Origin: Sphingomonas kyeonggiensis
GTDB taxonomy: Bacteria > Pseudomonadota > Alphaproteobacteria > Sphingomonadales > Sphingomonadaceae
NCBI RefSeq assembly: GCF_030812785.1
Contig: NZ_JAUSTJ010000001.1
Location: forward strand, 62,001 to 126,000
Length of the DNA: 64,000 bases
Direction of reading: 5' to 3'
Under the pieces are notes generated by a model. That model did not search any database and was not told the origin of the DNA. It saw only the letters and a program-made list of their open reading frames with translations. Shown here in pieces: positions 8,149-16,439 of the stretch. How positions within the stretch are numbered: the stretch's first letter is position 1; each line of letters begins with the position of its first letter. A program made the position numbers and the translations under genes.

Positions 8149-10761
8149 TCAATCCAGGTTCGGCCGCAGATAGCGCGTCGCCAGCGCGACATCGATCCCG
8201 CGACGCGCCGCATAATCCTCGAGCTGGTCCTGCCCGATCCGCGCCACGCCGAAATACTCGGCCTGGGGGTGCCCGAAATAGAAGCCGGAGACCGCCGCGG
8301 TCGGCAGCATCGCGAAGCTCTCGGTCAGCGAGATGCCGGTCCTGTGATGCGCGTCGAGCATCTTGAACAGGATCGGCTTCAGGCTGTGCTCGGGGCAGGC
8401 GGGATAGCCCGGTGCCGGGCGGATGCCGCGATACTGCTCGCGGATCAGCGCCTCGTTGTCGAGCTGCTCGCCCTCGGCATAGCCCCATAGCGAGGTGCGG
8501 GTGAACTGGTGCAGGCGCTCGGCAAAGGCTTCGGCGAGACGGTCGGCCAGCGCCTTAAGCAGGATGTCCGAATAATCGTCGATCGCGTTCTTGAAGCGCG
8601 CGAGGTGCGGCTCGATGCCGTGGATCGAGACCGCGAAGCCACCGATCCAGTCGCCCTGGGTGTCGATGAAATCGGCCAGGCACATGTTCGCCCGGCCTTC
8701 CCGTTTCGCGATCTGCTGGCGCAGCATCGGCAGCGTGACATGCTCCTCGTCGCCGACATGGACGATGACGTCGTCGCCCTTGCGCCGGCACGGCCACAGC
8801 CCGGCGACGCCGCGCGCAGTCAGCCACTTCTCGGCGATAATCGTGTCGAGCATCTTCTGCGCGTCGGCGAACAACGACGAGGCGCTTTCGCCCACCACTT
8901 CGTCGGTCAGGATCGCCGGATAGTTACCCGCCAGTTCCCAGGCGCGGAAGAACGGCGTCCAGTCGATATACTGGCGCAGGTCCTTCAGGTCCCAGTCGTC
9001 GAAGCTATGCACGCCCGGCATGCGCGGCTTGCCGGGCTTGAGGCTCATGTCCGCCTCGAAGGCGTTGTCGCGCGCCTTGTCGATCGGCAGCAGCTCGCTC
9101 TGCCCGCGGCCCGCGCGCGCCTGGCGCACCTGCTCATATTCGGCCGCGACCCTGGCGACATAATCGTCGCGCTGCGTGTCCGAGACGAGCGCCGTCGCCA
9201 CGCCCACCGCGCGCGACGCGTCGAGCACATGCACCACCGGCCCCTTGTACATCGGCTCGATCTTGAGCGCGGTGTGGACGCGGCTGGTGGTCGCGCCGCC
9301 GATCAGCAGCGGCATCGTCATGTTCGAGCGCTGCATCTCCTCGGCGACGGTCACCATCTCGTCGAGGCTCGGGGTGATCAGGCCGGACAGGCCGATCATG
9401 TCCGCGTCATTCTCGTTGGCGGCCTTGAGGATGTCCGACCAGGGCACCATCACGCCCATGTCGATAACTTCGAAGCCGTTGCACTGCAGCACGACGCCGA
9501 CGATGTTCTTGCCGATATCGTGCACGTCGCCCTTCACGGTCGCCATGATCACGCGGCCCTTGGCCTTGGACCCTTCCGACTTCTCCGCCTCGATATAGGG
9601 CATCAAATGCGCGACGGCCTTCTTCATCACGCGCGCCGACTTCACCACCTGCGGCAGGAACATCTTGCCCGATCCGAACAGGTCGCCGACCACGTTCATG
9701 CCGTCCATCAGCGGGCCTTCGATCACCTGGATCGGGCGCCCGCCCGCGGCGAACACCGCCTGGCGGCATTCCTCGGTATCCTCGACGACATGCGCGTCGA
9801 TGCCCTTGACCAGCGCATGCTCGAGCCGCTTCTCGACTGCCCAGCCGCGCCACTCCGCCGCCTGCTTCTCCGCCACCGCATCGGTGCCGCGGAACTTCTC
9901 GGCGAGCGCGACCAGCCGGTCGCCCGCCTCGGGATCCTTGTTGAGAATCACGTCCTCGCAGGCCTTGCGCAGCTCGGGCTCGATCTGGTCGTACACGTCG
10001 AGCTGGCCGGCGTTGACGATCGCCATGTCCATGCCCGCGGGGATGGCATAGTACAGGAACACCGAGTGCATCGCCTTGCGCACCGGCTCGTTGCCGCGGA
10101 ACGAGAAGCTCAGGTTCGATAGGCCGCCCGAGATATGGCAATGCGGGCAGCGCGCCTTGATCTCGCGGCACGCCTCGATGAAGTCGACGCCGTAGTTGTT
10201 GTGCTCCTCGATGCCCGTCGCCACCGCGAAGACATTGGGATCGAAGATGATGTCCTCGGGCGGGAAACCGATGCCGACCAGCAGCTTGTAAGCGCGCTCG
10301 CAAATCTCGACCTTGCGCGCCTGGGTGTCGGCCTGGCCGGTCTCGTCGAACGCCATCACCACCACGGCGGCGCCGTACGCCATGCACTTGCGGGCATGCT
10401 CGAGGAACTGGTCGACGCCTTCCTTCATGCTGATCGAGTTGACGATCGGCTTGCCCGACACGCACTTGAGCCCCGCCTCGATCACGTCCCATTTCGAGCT
10501 GTCGACCATCACCGGAATCCGCGCGATGTCGGGCTCGGCCTGGATCAGCTTGAGGAAGGTGGTCATCGCCTCGTGCGCGTCGAGCAGGCCCTCGTCCATG
10601 TTGACGTCGAGCACCTGCGCGCCGGCCTCCACCTGCTGCAGCGCCACCTCGACGGCGGCGGCATAATCCCCGTTCATGATCAGCTTCTTGAAGCGCGCAG
10701 AGCCAGTGACGTTGGTGCGCTCGCCGATATTGACGAAACTGGTGGAGGAGGCGGTGGTCAT
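8149..10761 (-). CDS. metH: Cobalamin-dependent methionine synthase, C-terminal subunit
   Basis: 870 residues covering the methyltetrahydrofolate, cobalamin and activation modules of MetH. The pterin-binding barrel is residues ~5-260 ([19 protein letters not shown]). The cap is ~300-395. The cobalamin domain has [10 protein letters not shown] with the axial ligand His414. A C-terminal SAM-binding activation domain ([12 protein letters not shown]) follows. The homocysteine-binding module is a separate gene just upstream, so the enzyme works as two polypeptides. It transfers methyl from 5-methyl-THF via B12 to homocysteine in the cytoplasm. Last gene of the unit regulator-metF-metH(N)-metH(C). 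A 121-bp gap with a paired repeat separates the two halves. Confidence 0.95.
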   Translation of the reverse strand: MTTASSTSFVNIGERTNVTGSARFKKLIMNGDYAAAVEVALQQVEAGAQVLDVNMDEGLLDAHEAMTTFLKLIQAEPDIARIPVMVDSSKWDVIEAGLKCVSGKPIVNSISMKEGVDQFLEHARKCMAYGAAVVVMAFDETGQADTQARKVEICERAYKLLVGIGFPPEDIIFDPNVFAVATGIEEHNNYGVDFIEACREIKARCPHCHISGGLSNLSFSFRGNEPVRKAMHSVFLYYAIPAGMDMAIVNAGQLDVYDQIEPELRKACEDVILNKDPEAGDRLVALAEKFRGTDAVAEKQAAEWRGWAVEKRLEHALVKGIDAHVVEDTEECRQAVFAAGGRPIQVIEGPLMDGMNVVGDLFGSGKMFLPQVVKSARVMKKAVAHLMPYIEAEKSEGSKAKGRVIMATVKGDVHDIGKNIVGVVLQCNGFEVIDMGVMVPWSDILKAANENDADMIGLSGLITPSLDEMVTVAEEMQRSNMTMPLLIGGATTSRVHTALKIEPMYKGPVVHVLDASRAVGVATALVSDTQRDDYVARVAAEYEQVRQARAGRGQSELLPIDKARDNAFEADMSLKPGKPRMPGVHSFDDWDLKDLRQYIDWTPFFRAWELAGNYPAILTDEVVGESASSLFADAQKMLDTIIAEKWLTARGVAGLWPCRRKGDDVIVHVGDEEHVTLPMLRQQIAKREGRANMCLADFIDTQGDWIGGFAVSIHGIEPHLARFKNAIDDYSDILLKALADRLAEAFAERLHQFTRTSLWGYAEGEQLDNEALIREQYRGIRPAPGYPACPEHSLKPILFKMLDAHHRTGISLTESFAMLPTAAVSGFYFGHPQAEYFGVARIGQDQLEDYAARRGIDVALATRYLRPNLD

Positions 10762-10779
10762 TGGTCTTCTTCTTCAGCT

Positions 10780-10880
10780 CCCCTTCCGCTTGCGGGAGGG
10801 GTCGGGGGAGGGGCAGTAACATCTCGGGCGGAGCAGAGGAGGACAGCCCCTCCCCTAGCCCCTCCCGCAAGCGGAAGGGG
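10780..10880. repeat. Paired GC-rich repeat, family A, copy 1 (between metH halves)
   Basis: Arms 10780-10813 and 10847-10880 are reverse complements. Each holds an internal hairpin CCCCTTCCGC-TTGC-GGGAGGGG. Copies at 11948-12040 and 57736-57824 are almost identical, so this is a dispersed element and not part of either gene. In RNA it could form a long stem between the two metH cistrons. Confidence 0.9.
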
Positions 10881-10882
10881 GA

Positions 10883-11932
10883 CTAGGCCGCCATCGTGAA
10901 CGGCTCGAGCCCGGCCAGCTTGGTCCGCACCTCCGGCTTCGGGATCGGCCGCGCAGGCAGACCCGCAACGGCATCGGCAATCGCCTTGATATGCGCCGGG
11001 GTCGAGCCGCAGCAGCCCCCCAACACATTGACCTGCCCGGCATCGGCCCATTCCTTGACGAGGCCCGCGGTGGTCGCCGGCGCCTCGTCATAGGCGCCCA
11101 GCTCGTTGGGCAGGCCGGCATTGGGATAGACCATGATCAGCGTGTCGCAATTCTGCGACAGCGTCTTCACGTGCGGGCGCAGCTGCTCGGCGCCGAACGA
11201 GCAGTTCAGCCCGATCGTCACCGGCCGGGCGTGGCGCACCGCGTGCCAGAAGGCCTCGACGGTGTGGCCCGAAAGATTGCGCCCCGAAAGATCGGTCAGG
11301 GTCATCGACAGCATGATCGGCAGGTCGCGGCCGAGATCATTGGCCGCCTCGATCGCCGCCATGATGCCCGCCTTGGCGTTGAGCGTGTCGAACACCGTCT
11401 CGATCAGCACGAAGTCGATCCCGCCCTCGACCAGCGCGTCGATCTGCTCGCGATAGACGTCCTTGAGGTAGTCGAAGTCGATCTCGCGATAGCCCGGATC
11501 GTTGACGTCCGGGCTCAGCGACAGCGTCTTGTTGGTCGGCCCCAGCGCGCCGGCGACGAAGCGCGGACGGCCATCCCTGGCCTCGAACTCGTCGGCGATG
11601 CGGCGGGCGAGCTTAGCGCTCTCGACATTGATCTCGCGCACCAGATGCTCGGCGCCGTAATCGGCCTGGCTGATCCGGTTGGCCGAGAAGGTGTTGGTCT
11701 CGGCAATGTCGGCGCCCGCCTCGAAATAGGCGCGGTGGATGCTCTCCGGCACCTCGGGCTTGGTCAGCGCGAGGATGTCGTTGTTGCCCTTCTGGTCGTG
11801 GCTGAGCCCGAGATCGCCGGCATAGGCGGCCTCTTCGAGCTTCCAATTCTGGATCTCGGTGCCGAACGCCCCGTCGGTGATCAGGATGCGCTTGGCGGCC
11901 TCGGCCAGCAGTTTCTCGCGTGCAGTCATCAT
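10883..11932 (-). CDS. metH: Methionine synthase, homocysteine S-methyltransferase subunit
   Basis: 349 residues forming the N-terminal barrel of MetH as a separate protein. It holds homocysteine on zinc. The ligands are Cys244 (GLNCSFGA) and the pair Cys307-Cys308 (GGCCGSTP). ITDGAFGTEIQ at the N terminus is the usual family start. Two ATGs are adjacent (MMT), so the start is uncertain by one codon. It needs the cobalamin subunit encoded next for activity. Flanked on both sides by the same paired repeat, which probably alters mRNA stability or decoupling between cistrons (inference). Confidence 0.94.
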   Translation of the reverse strand: MMTAREKLLAEAAKRILITDGAFGTEIQNWKLEEAAYAGDLGLSHDQKGNNDILALTKPEVPESIHRAYFEAGADIAETNTFSANRISQADYGAEHLVREINVESAKLARRIADEFEARDGRPRFVAGALGPTNKTLSLSPDVNDPGYREIDFDYLKDVYREQIDALVEGGIDFVLIETVFDTLNAKAGIMAAIEAANDLGRDLPIMLSMTLTDLSGRNLSGHTVEAFWHAVRHARPVTIGLNCSFGAEQLRPHVKTLSQNCDTLIMVYPNAGLPNELGAYDEAPATTAGLVKEWADAGQVNVLGGCCGSTPAHIKAIADAVAGLPARPIPKPEVRTKLAGLEPFTMAA

Positions 11933-11947
11933 AACTTCCTTCTTCCT

Positions 11948-12040
11948 CCCCTTCCGCTTGCGGGAGGGGTCGGGGGAGGGCCTGTACTCTTAGGCGGGAG
12001 GGACAGCCCCTCCCCTAGCCCCTCCCGCAAGCGGGAGGGG
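11948..12040. repeat. Paired GC-rich repeat, family A, copy 2 (between metF and metH)
   Basis: Arms 11948-11980 and 12007-12040 with the same CCCCTTCCGC-TTGC-GGGAGGGG core as the copy 1.1 kb away. Same position relative to the next gene's ATG as copy 1 has relative to its neighbour. Confidence 0.9.
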
Positions 12041-12051
12041 AATAAGGAAAT

Positions 12052-12966
12052 CTACGCCCCAACCAGCGCCGGCACCTTCGGCCGCACGCCCAGCAGATGG
12101 CAGATCGCGTAGCTCAGCTCGGCACGGTTCAGCGTGTAGAAGTGGAACTGGCGCACCCCGCCCGCATAGAGCTTGCGGCACAGTTCTGCCGCGAGCGTCG
12201 CCGCGACCAGCTGGCGCGCGGCAGGATGCGCGTCGAGCCCCTCGAACAGCCGGCCCATCCAGGCCGGCACGTCGGTGCCGCACATCGCCGACATGCGCTG
12301 GACGCTGGCGAAGTTCATCACCGGCATGATCCCCGGCACGATCTCCGCGTCGATCCCGGCCTTGGCGCAATCGTCGCGGAAGCGGAAGAAGGTCTCGGGC
12401 TCGAAGAAGAACTGGGTGATAGCGCGCGTGGCGCCCGCATCCATCTTGCGCTTGAGGTTCTCGATGTCCGCGCTTGGATTGGGCGAGTCCGGATGGCATT
12501 CCGGATAGGCCGCGACCGAGATCTCGAACGGATGCAGCTTGCGCAGTCCGGCGACGAGGTCGGCGGCATTCTCATAGCCGCCCGGATGCGTCGCATATTT
12601 CTCGCCGGCGCGGGGCGGATCGCCGCGCAGTGCCACGATGTGCCGCACGCCCGCCGCCCAATATTCCTGCGCGACCTGGTCGATCTCTTCCCTGGTCGCC
12701 TCGACGCAGGTGAGGTGCGCCGCCGCCGGGATGCCGGTCTCGCGCGCGATCCGCGCCACCGTGTTGTGGGTGCGCTCGCGGGTCGAGCCGCCGGCGCCAT
12801 AGGTGACCGAGACGAAGCGCGGCCCCAGCGGGCTCAGCGTCTCGATCGACTCCCACAAAGTCTCCTCCATCTTCTCCGTCTTGGGCGGGAAGAATTCGAA
12901 GCTTACGTCGATATCGCCCGCCACGTCCGCGAAGAGCGGCGCCGCCAGCGGGTCAAGGATAGTCAT
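12052..12966 (-). CDS. metF: 5,10-methylenetetrahydrofolate reductase
   Basis: 304 residues, normal for bacterial MetF. It reduces methylene-THF to methyl-THF with FAD and NADH, making the methyl donor for the downstream MetH. The N-terminal VSFEFFPPKTEKMEETLW has the catalytic Glu of the EFFPPK motif. VSVTYGAGGSTRERT and HLTCVEATREEI are flavin-barrel signatures, and TQFFFEPETFFRF is typical of the C-terminal part. The ATG overlaps the stop of the ArsR/methyltransferase gene by ATGA, indicating translational coupling. Confidence 0.96.
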   Translation of the reverse strand: MTILDPLAAPLFADVAGDIDVSFEFFPPKTEKMEETLWESIETLSPLGPRFVSVTYGAGGSTRERTHNTVARIARETGIPAAAHLTCVEATREEIDQVAQEYWAAGVRHIVALRGDPPRAGEKYATHPGGYENAADLVAGLRKLHPFEISVAAYPECHPDSPNPSADIENLKRKMDAGATRAITQFFFEPETFFRFRDDCAKAGIDAEIVPGIMPVMNFASVQRMSAMCGTDVPAWMGRLFEGLDAHPAARQLVAATLAAELCRKLYAGGVRQFHFYTLNRAELSYAICHLLGVRPKVPALVGA

Positions 12967-13916
12967 GCGGCCCTCACCTTTTCATTCACCTGCCCGGTCT
13001 TGCGACCGAGCCACAATTTCACCGTCAGCTCGCCGCCCTCCAGCGTCTCGACCTGGACGGGCGCGAGTCCATGCGCCTCGAACCAGCCGAGCACCTGCTC
13101 GTCGGAGAAGCCGAGGCGGGTATGCGCGTCCTTGCTGCGCAGCTCCTCGCGCTCGTGCGGCGCGAAATCGGCGATCAGCAGCCGGCCGCCCGGCGCGAGC
13201 ACCCGCGCCGCCTCGCCGATCGCCGCGCCGGGCTGCTGCGCGAAATGCAGCACATGGTGCAATATGGCGAGGTCCGCCCCGCCATCCTGCAGCGGCAGCG
13301 CATAAAGGTCGGCCTGGCGCAGCTCGGCATTGGCCAGCCCGCGCTCGGAAAGTTTGGCGCGCGCCAGCCGCAGCATCTCGCTCGACCGGTCGATGCCCAG
13401 CGCCCGCTCGGCCCGCGGCGCGAACAGTTCGAGCATGCGGCCCGTGCCGGTGCCGATATCGACCAGGCAGCCGACCGCGGCCTCGCCCAGCGCCCGCGAC
13501 ATCGCCGCCTCGACTTCGCTCTCGGCGACATGGAGCGAGCGGATCGCATCCCATTCGCCGGCATTGCTCTCGAACCAGTCCGCCGCCGCCGTGGCGCGAT
13601 CGGCCCGGACCGCCGCCAGCCGGGCCTCGTCGGCGACCATCCAGTGATCCGCCTCGTCCCAGCGGTCGAGCGCGGCCAGCACCGGCTCGACCTTGCGCTC
13701 GGCACCGAGCCCGACGAACACCCAGCTACCTTCCTTGCGCCGCTCGAGCAGCCCGGCGTCGCACAGGATCTTCACGTGCCGGCTGACCCGCGGCTGGCTC
13801 TGCCCGAGCACCTGCGCCAGCTCGCCCACGCTCAGCTCCATCGAGCGGACGAGCGCAAGGATGCGCAGCCGCGTCGAATCGGCAAGGGCACGGAAGATGG
13901 CGAGAGCCTGCTGCAT
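12963..13916 (-). CDS. ArsR-family regulator fused to a SAM-dependent methyltransferase domain
   Basis: 317 residues. Residues 1-90 are a winged helix of the ArsR type (LADSTRLRILALV, GQSQPRVSRHVKIL). Residues ~110-300 are a class I methyltransferase fold with motif I VDIGTGTGR (152-160) and acidic GIDRSSEML. The metal-binding Cys box of classical ArsR is absent. As first gene of a metF-metH unit it is very likely the regulator of methionine synthesis; ArsR-type regulators sensing S-adenosylhomocysteine (SahR) are known in Proteobacteria. The methyltransferase fold may serve as the SAM/SAH sensor. The ATG at 13916 was chosen because the ArsR domain begins there. A 20-bp palindrome lies 11 bases upstream. 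Confidence 0.9.
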   Translation of the reverse strand: MQQALAIFRALADSTRLRILALVRSMELSVGELAQVLGQSQPRVSRHVKILCDAGLLERRKEGSWVFVGLGAERKVEPVLAALDRWDEADHWMVADEARLAAVRADRATAAADWFESNAGEWDAIRSLHVAESEVEAAMSRALGEAAVGCLVDIGTGTGRMLELFAPRAERALGIDRSSEMLRLARAKLSERGLANAELRQADLYALPLQDGGADLAILHHVLHFAQQPGAAIGEAARVLAPGGRLLIADFAPHEREELRSKDAHTRLGFSDEQVLGWFEAHGLAPVQVETLEGGELTVKLWLGRKTGQVNEKVRAA

Positions 13917-13927
13917 GGCGGTTATAG

Positions 13928-13947
13928 ATATAAAGATATCTTTATAT
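13928..13947. promoter_or_regulatory. Perfect 20-bp palindrome, probable operator of the methionine operon
   Basis: ATATAAAGATATCTTTATAT reads the same on both strands and is strikingly AT-rich in this GC-rich setting. It begins 11 bases before the regulator ATG, where it would cover the promoter or ribosome site. ArsR proteins bind such palindromes as dimers; autoregulation of the operon is the natural reading. Confidence 0.8.
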
Positions 13948-14034
13948 GAGGTCAACGCATCGCATGCGCCTTGCACGCGACTCCGCGCCCGATTAGCCCT
14001 GCGCGGGAGCAATTACGGCAAAAGGGACGCATCC

Positions 14035-14292
14035 ATGCGCAAGATCTTCCTCCCGCTCGCGGCGGTCGCGCTGCTCGGCCTGTCGGCCTGCGGCAACAAG
14101 GCGAAGAACGAAGCCGCCGAGGCCAATGAATCGGTCGCCGGCGACAGCAACACGATGGGCGAAGCGGTCAGCGACGTGAACGCCGCCGAGAATGCAGCCT
14201 TTGGCGCCGCCGAGAGCAATTACGACCAGGCCGTGCCGGTCGGCAACGCCGCGGGCGAGGGTTCGGGCGACGAAGGCTCGGGCGACGAATAA
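14035..14292 (+). CDS. Small predicted lipoprotein
   Basis: 85 residues. The leader MRKIFLPLAAVALLGLSACG ends in an LSAC lipobox, so the mature protein would be anchored through lipidated Cys19. The rest is acidic, Ala/Asn/Glu-rich and likely disordered, ending in a repeated GSGDE. Function unknown. The next gene starts 4 bases after its stop, and a third follows with overlap, so the three form a short operon. Confidence 0.75.
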   Translation: MRKIFLPLAAVALLGLSACGNKAKNEAAEANESVAGDSNTMGEAVSDVNAAENAAFGAAESNYDQAVPVGNAAGEGSGDEGSGDE

Positions 14293-14296
14293 GCCC

Positions 14297-14458
14297 ATGC
14301 GCCTGGCCTCGCTCCTCCTGCTCCTCGCACTCGCGGCCTGTGGCGGCGGCGAAGGCTCCGATGACAGCCATGGCGGGTTGAGCGCCAGCCAGTCGCGCGA
14401 TCTCGATGCGGCGGCGGCCGCAACCGACATCAACGCCAGCAACGGAAACCAGCAATGA
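14297..14458 (+). CDS. Very small predicted lipoprotein
   Basis: 53 residues. MRLASLLLLLALAACGGGEG has a clear LAAC lipobox. The mature part is ~38 residues, Ser/Asp/Ala-rich with no recognisable domain. Its stop overlaps the ATG of the aldo/keto reductase (ATGA), which suggests translational coupling and supports that it is a real gene. Function unknown. Confidence 0.65.
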   Translation: MRLASLLLLLALAACGGGEGSDDSHGGLSASQSRDLDAAAAATDINASNGNQQ

Positions 14459-15405
14459 GCAACCAGCGGGACCTTGGCGCGAGCGGCATCGAGACGCCGC
14501 CGCTGATCCTCGGCGGCAACGTCTTCGGCTGGACCGCCGACAAGGCGACCAGCTTCGCGGTGCTCGACCGCTTCGCCGAAGCCGGCGGCGCGCTGGTCGA
14601 CACCGCCGATGTCTATTCGGCCTGGGTGGCGGGACATCAGGGCGGCGAGTCCGAGACGATCATCGGCGAATGGCTCCGGCAGTCGGGCAAGCGCGGCCAG
14701 GTGAAGATCGCCACCAAGGTCGGCATGCTCGACGGCGAAGGCGGCACCAAGCTCGCCCCGGCGCGCATCGCCGCCGCCTGCGACGCCAGCCTCAAGCGCC
14801 TCGGCGTCGAGACGATCGACCTGTATTTCGCCCATCAGGACGATGAGGACGTGCCGCAGGAGGAAGTCCTCGCCGCGTTCGACAGGCTGATCCAGGCCGG
14901 CAAGGTCCAGGCGATCGGCGCCTCGAACTTCCATGCGATGCGCCTCAAGTCCGCGCTCGACATCGCCACCCGCGACGGGCTGCCCCGCTACCGTGCGCTG
15001 CAGAACGAGTACCACCTGCTCAGCCGCCACAAGTACGAAGGCGAGCTGCAGGACCTATGCGTCGAGTATAATATCGGCTGCGTGCCCTTCTACGGCCTCG
15101 CCTCGGGCTATCTCACCGGCAAGTACCGCTCGGAAGCGGACCTCGGGAAGAGCGTGCGCGGCGGCCGGATGACTGCCTTCATGGAAGCCAAGGGCCCGGC
15201 GATGCTCGCCGCGATGGACGACATCGCCGCCGAGACCGGCGCCACCCTCGCCCAGATCGCCCTGGCCTGGCTCGCCGCCCAGCCCGGCGTCACCGCCCCG
15301 ATCGCCAGCGCCACCTCGGTCGCCCAGGCCGAGGAGCTGCTCGGCTGCTGGAACGTGGCGCTGACCAGGGCACAGCTCGACCGGCTGACGGCCGTGGGGG
15401 CCTGA
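14455..15405 (+). CDS. Aldo/keto reductase
   Basis: 316 residues, full length for the family. The catalytic tetrad is visible: Asp49 and Tyr54 (VDTADVYS), Lys88 (ATKVG) and His127 (YFAHQDDE). A C-terminal NADPH-binding segment is suggested by PGVTAPIASATSVAQAEEL. It would reduce aldehydes or ketones in the cytoplasm; the substrate is not predictable. Translationally coupled to the small lipoprotein upstream. Confidence 0.92.
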   Translation: MSNQRDLGASGIETPPLILGGNVFGWTADKATSFAVLDRFAEAGGALVDTADVYSAWVAGHQGGESETIIGEWLRQSGKRGQVKIATKVGMLDGEGGTKLAPARIAAACDASLKRLGVETIDLYFAHQDDEDVPQEEVLAAFDRLIQAGKVQAIGASNFHAMRLKSALDIATRDGLPRYRALQNEYHLLSRHKYEGELQDLCVEYNIGCVPFYGLASGYLTGKYRSEADLGKSVRGGRMTAFMEAKGPAMLAAMDDIAAETGATLAQIALAWLAAQPGVTAPIASATSVAQAEELLGCWNVALTRAQLDRLTAVGA

Positions 15406-15427
15406 GCCCCCACGCCCGCCCGGCCGG

Positions 15428-16258
15428 CTAGGAAGCCGGCTGGAACTCGAACCGCGTCACGGTCACCGATTGCGGCCCCTGGGGCGCCGCACCGTGCATC
15501 AGCCACAGGTTGAGGTGCAGCCGCTCGCAACTGGTGTCGGTGTGATCGGGGATCAGCGTCGCAAAGGTCGAATTCTGCGCCGGCGCCCATTGCGCGATCA
15601 GGTCCGCCGCCGGCGGCGGATTCTCGAACGACCAATCACCGCTGTAGAGCGAATAGGCCGCAATGCGGTTCCCGCCCTGGTCGACATACCAGTCGTTGAT
15701 GATCGTGATCATGCTCGTGCCCGACGGGATCTTGAAGAACTCCACCGGGTGGGGATCATAGGCGTCATAGGGCTGCAGCGTGAACTGCGCGTTCCCGCCG
15801 GCGTTGCGCAGCACCTCGAGAAAGTCGATCTCGCGGTGGACGTTCGGGCCGTTGCTCGGCGGCGCATCCGAATATTGGTAGAGGAACACCCCGAACACCG
15901 CATTGGGATCGAGGTCCGAGAAGGACCCGCCATCGGCGCGCGCAGTGATGAGGTATTTGCCATAGCCGAGCTTGTCCATCAGCACGACCTCGGAGGTCCG
16001 CCACGCCTTCGTCGGATCCGCATTGGGCAGGATCTGCAGCTGGATGCCGTCCGCGCCGTTCTGGATGATCGTCGGATCGAAGATCGACTGGAACGGCTCC
16101 CAGACATAGGTGCCCTGGTTCTGCGTCCAGTGATAGTTGATCCACCATTGCCTGCCGGCAAAAGTGATGAACGGATTGTCATTGGGACAATATGTCACCG
16201 CCTCCGGATTGTTGGTGTTCGCCGGCTGGAAATATGAATCGTCGTCGTAATTGGACAT
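15428..16258 (-). CDS. GH16-like concanavalin-A-fold protein without signal peptide
   Basis: 276 residues. HREIDFLEV contains the ExDxxE arrangement (Glu143, Asp145, Glu148) that provides nucleophile and acid/base in glycoside hydrolase family 16. The flanking strands, such as GKYLITARADGGSFSDLDP and NAVFGVFLYQY, fit the jelly-roll of laminarinase/carrageenase-type enzymes. The N terminus MSNYDDDSYFQPANTNN is hydrophilic with no leader, so export by Sec or Tat is not expected, unusual for the family. It is transcribed divergently from the AraC-type regulator. Polysaccharide cleavage is inferred only from the motif. Confidence 0.68.
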   Translation of the reverse strand: MSNYDDDSYFQPANTNNPEAVTYCPNDNPFITFAGRQWWINYHWTQNQGTYVWEPFQSIFDPTIIQNGADGIQLQILPNADPTKAWRTSEVVLMDKLGYGKYLITARADGGSFSDLDPNAVFGVFLYQYSDAPPSNGPNVHREIDFLEVLRNAGGNAQFTLQPYDAYDPHPVEFFKIPSGTSMITIINDWYVDQGGNRIAAYSLYSGDWSFENPPPAADLIAQWAPAQNSTFATLIPDHTDTSCERLHLNLWLMHGAAPQGPQSVTVTRFEFQPAS

Positions 16259-16439
16259 GATTCCCCCTCACACTGAAACGAATCCGGAAAATACCCGCCT
16301 TACATATTTTGGAAGGCCGTCCGCTGGCGATTCAATTTGCCACCGAAATGAAATCGACCCGGCGCATCCGAACCGCAAGATCGGTCGAGCGCGGCACGGG
16401 CCGTTGCGGCTAGCTGGCCACGCCACGAAGGAAGGAAAG

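Noticed and set aside
16251..16439. Upstream extension of the AraC-type regulator
   Set aside because: It overlaps the divergent GH16-like start; the HTH domain and ribosome site fit 16440.
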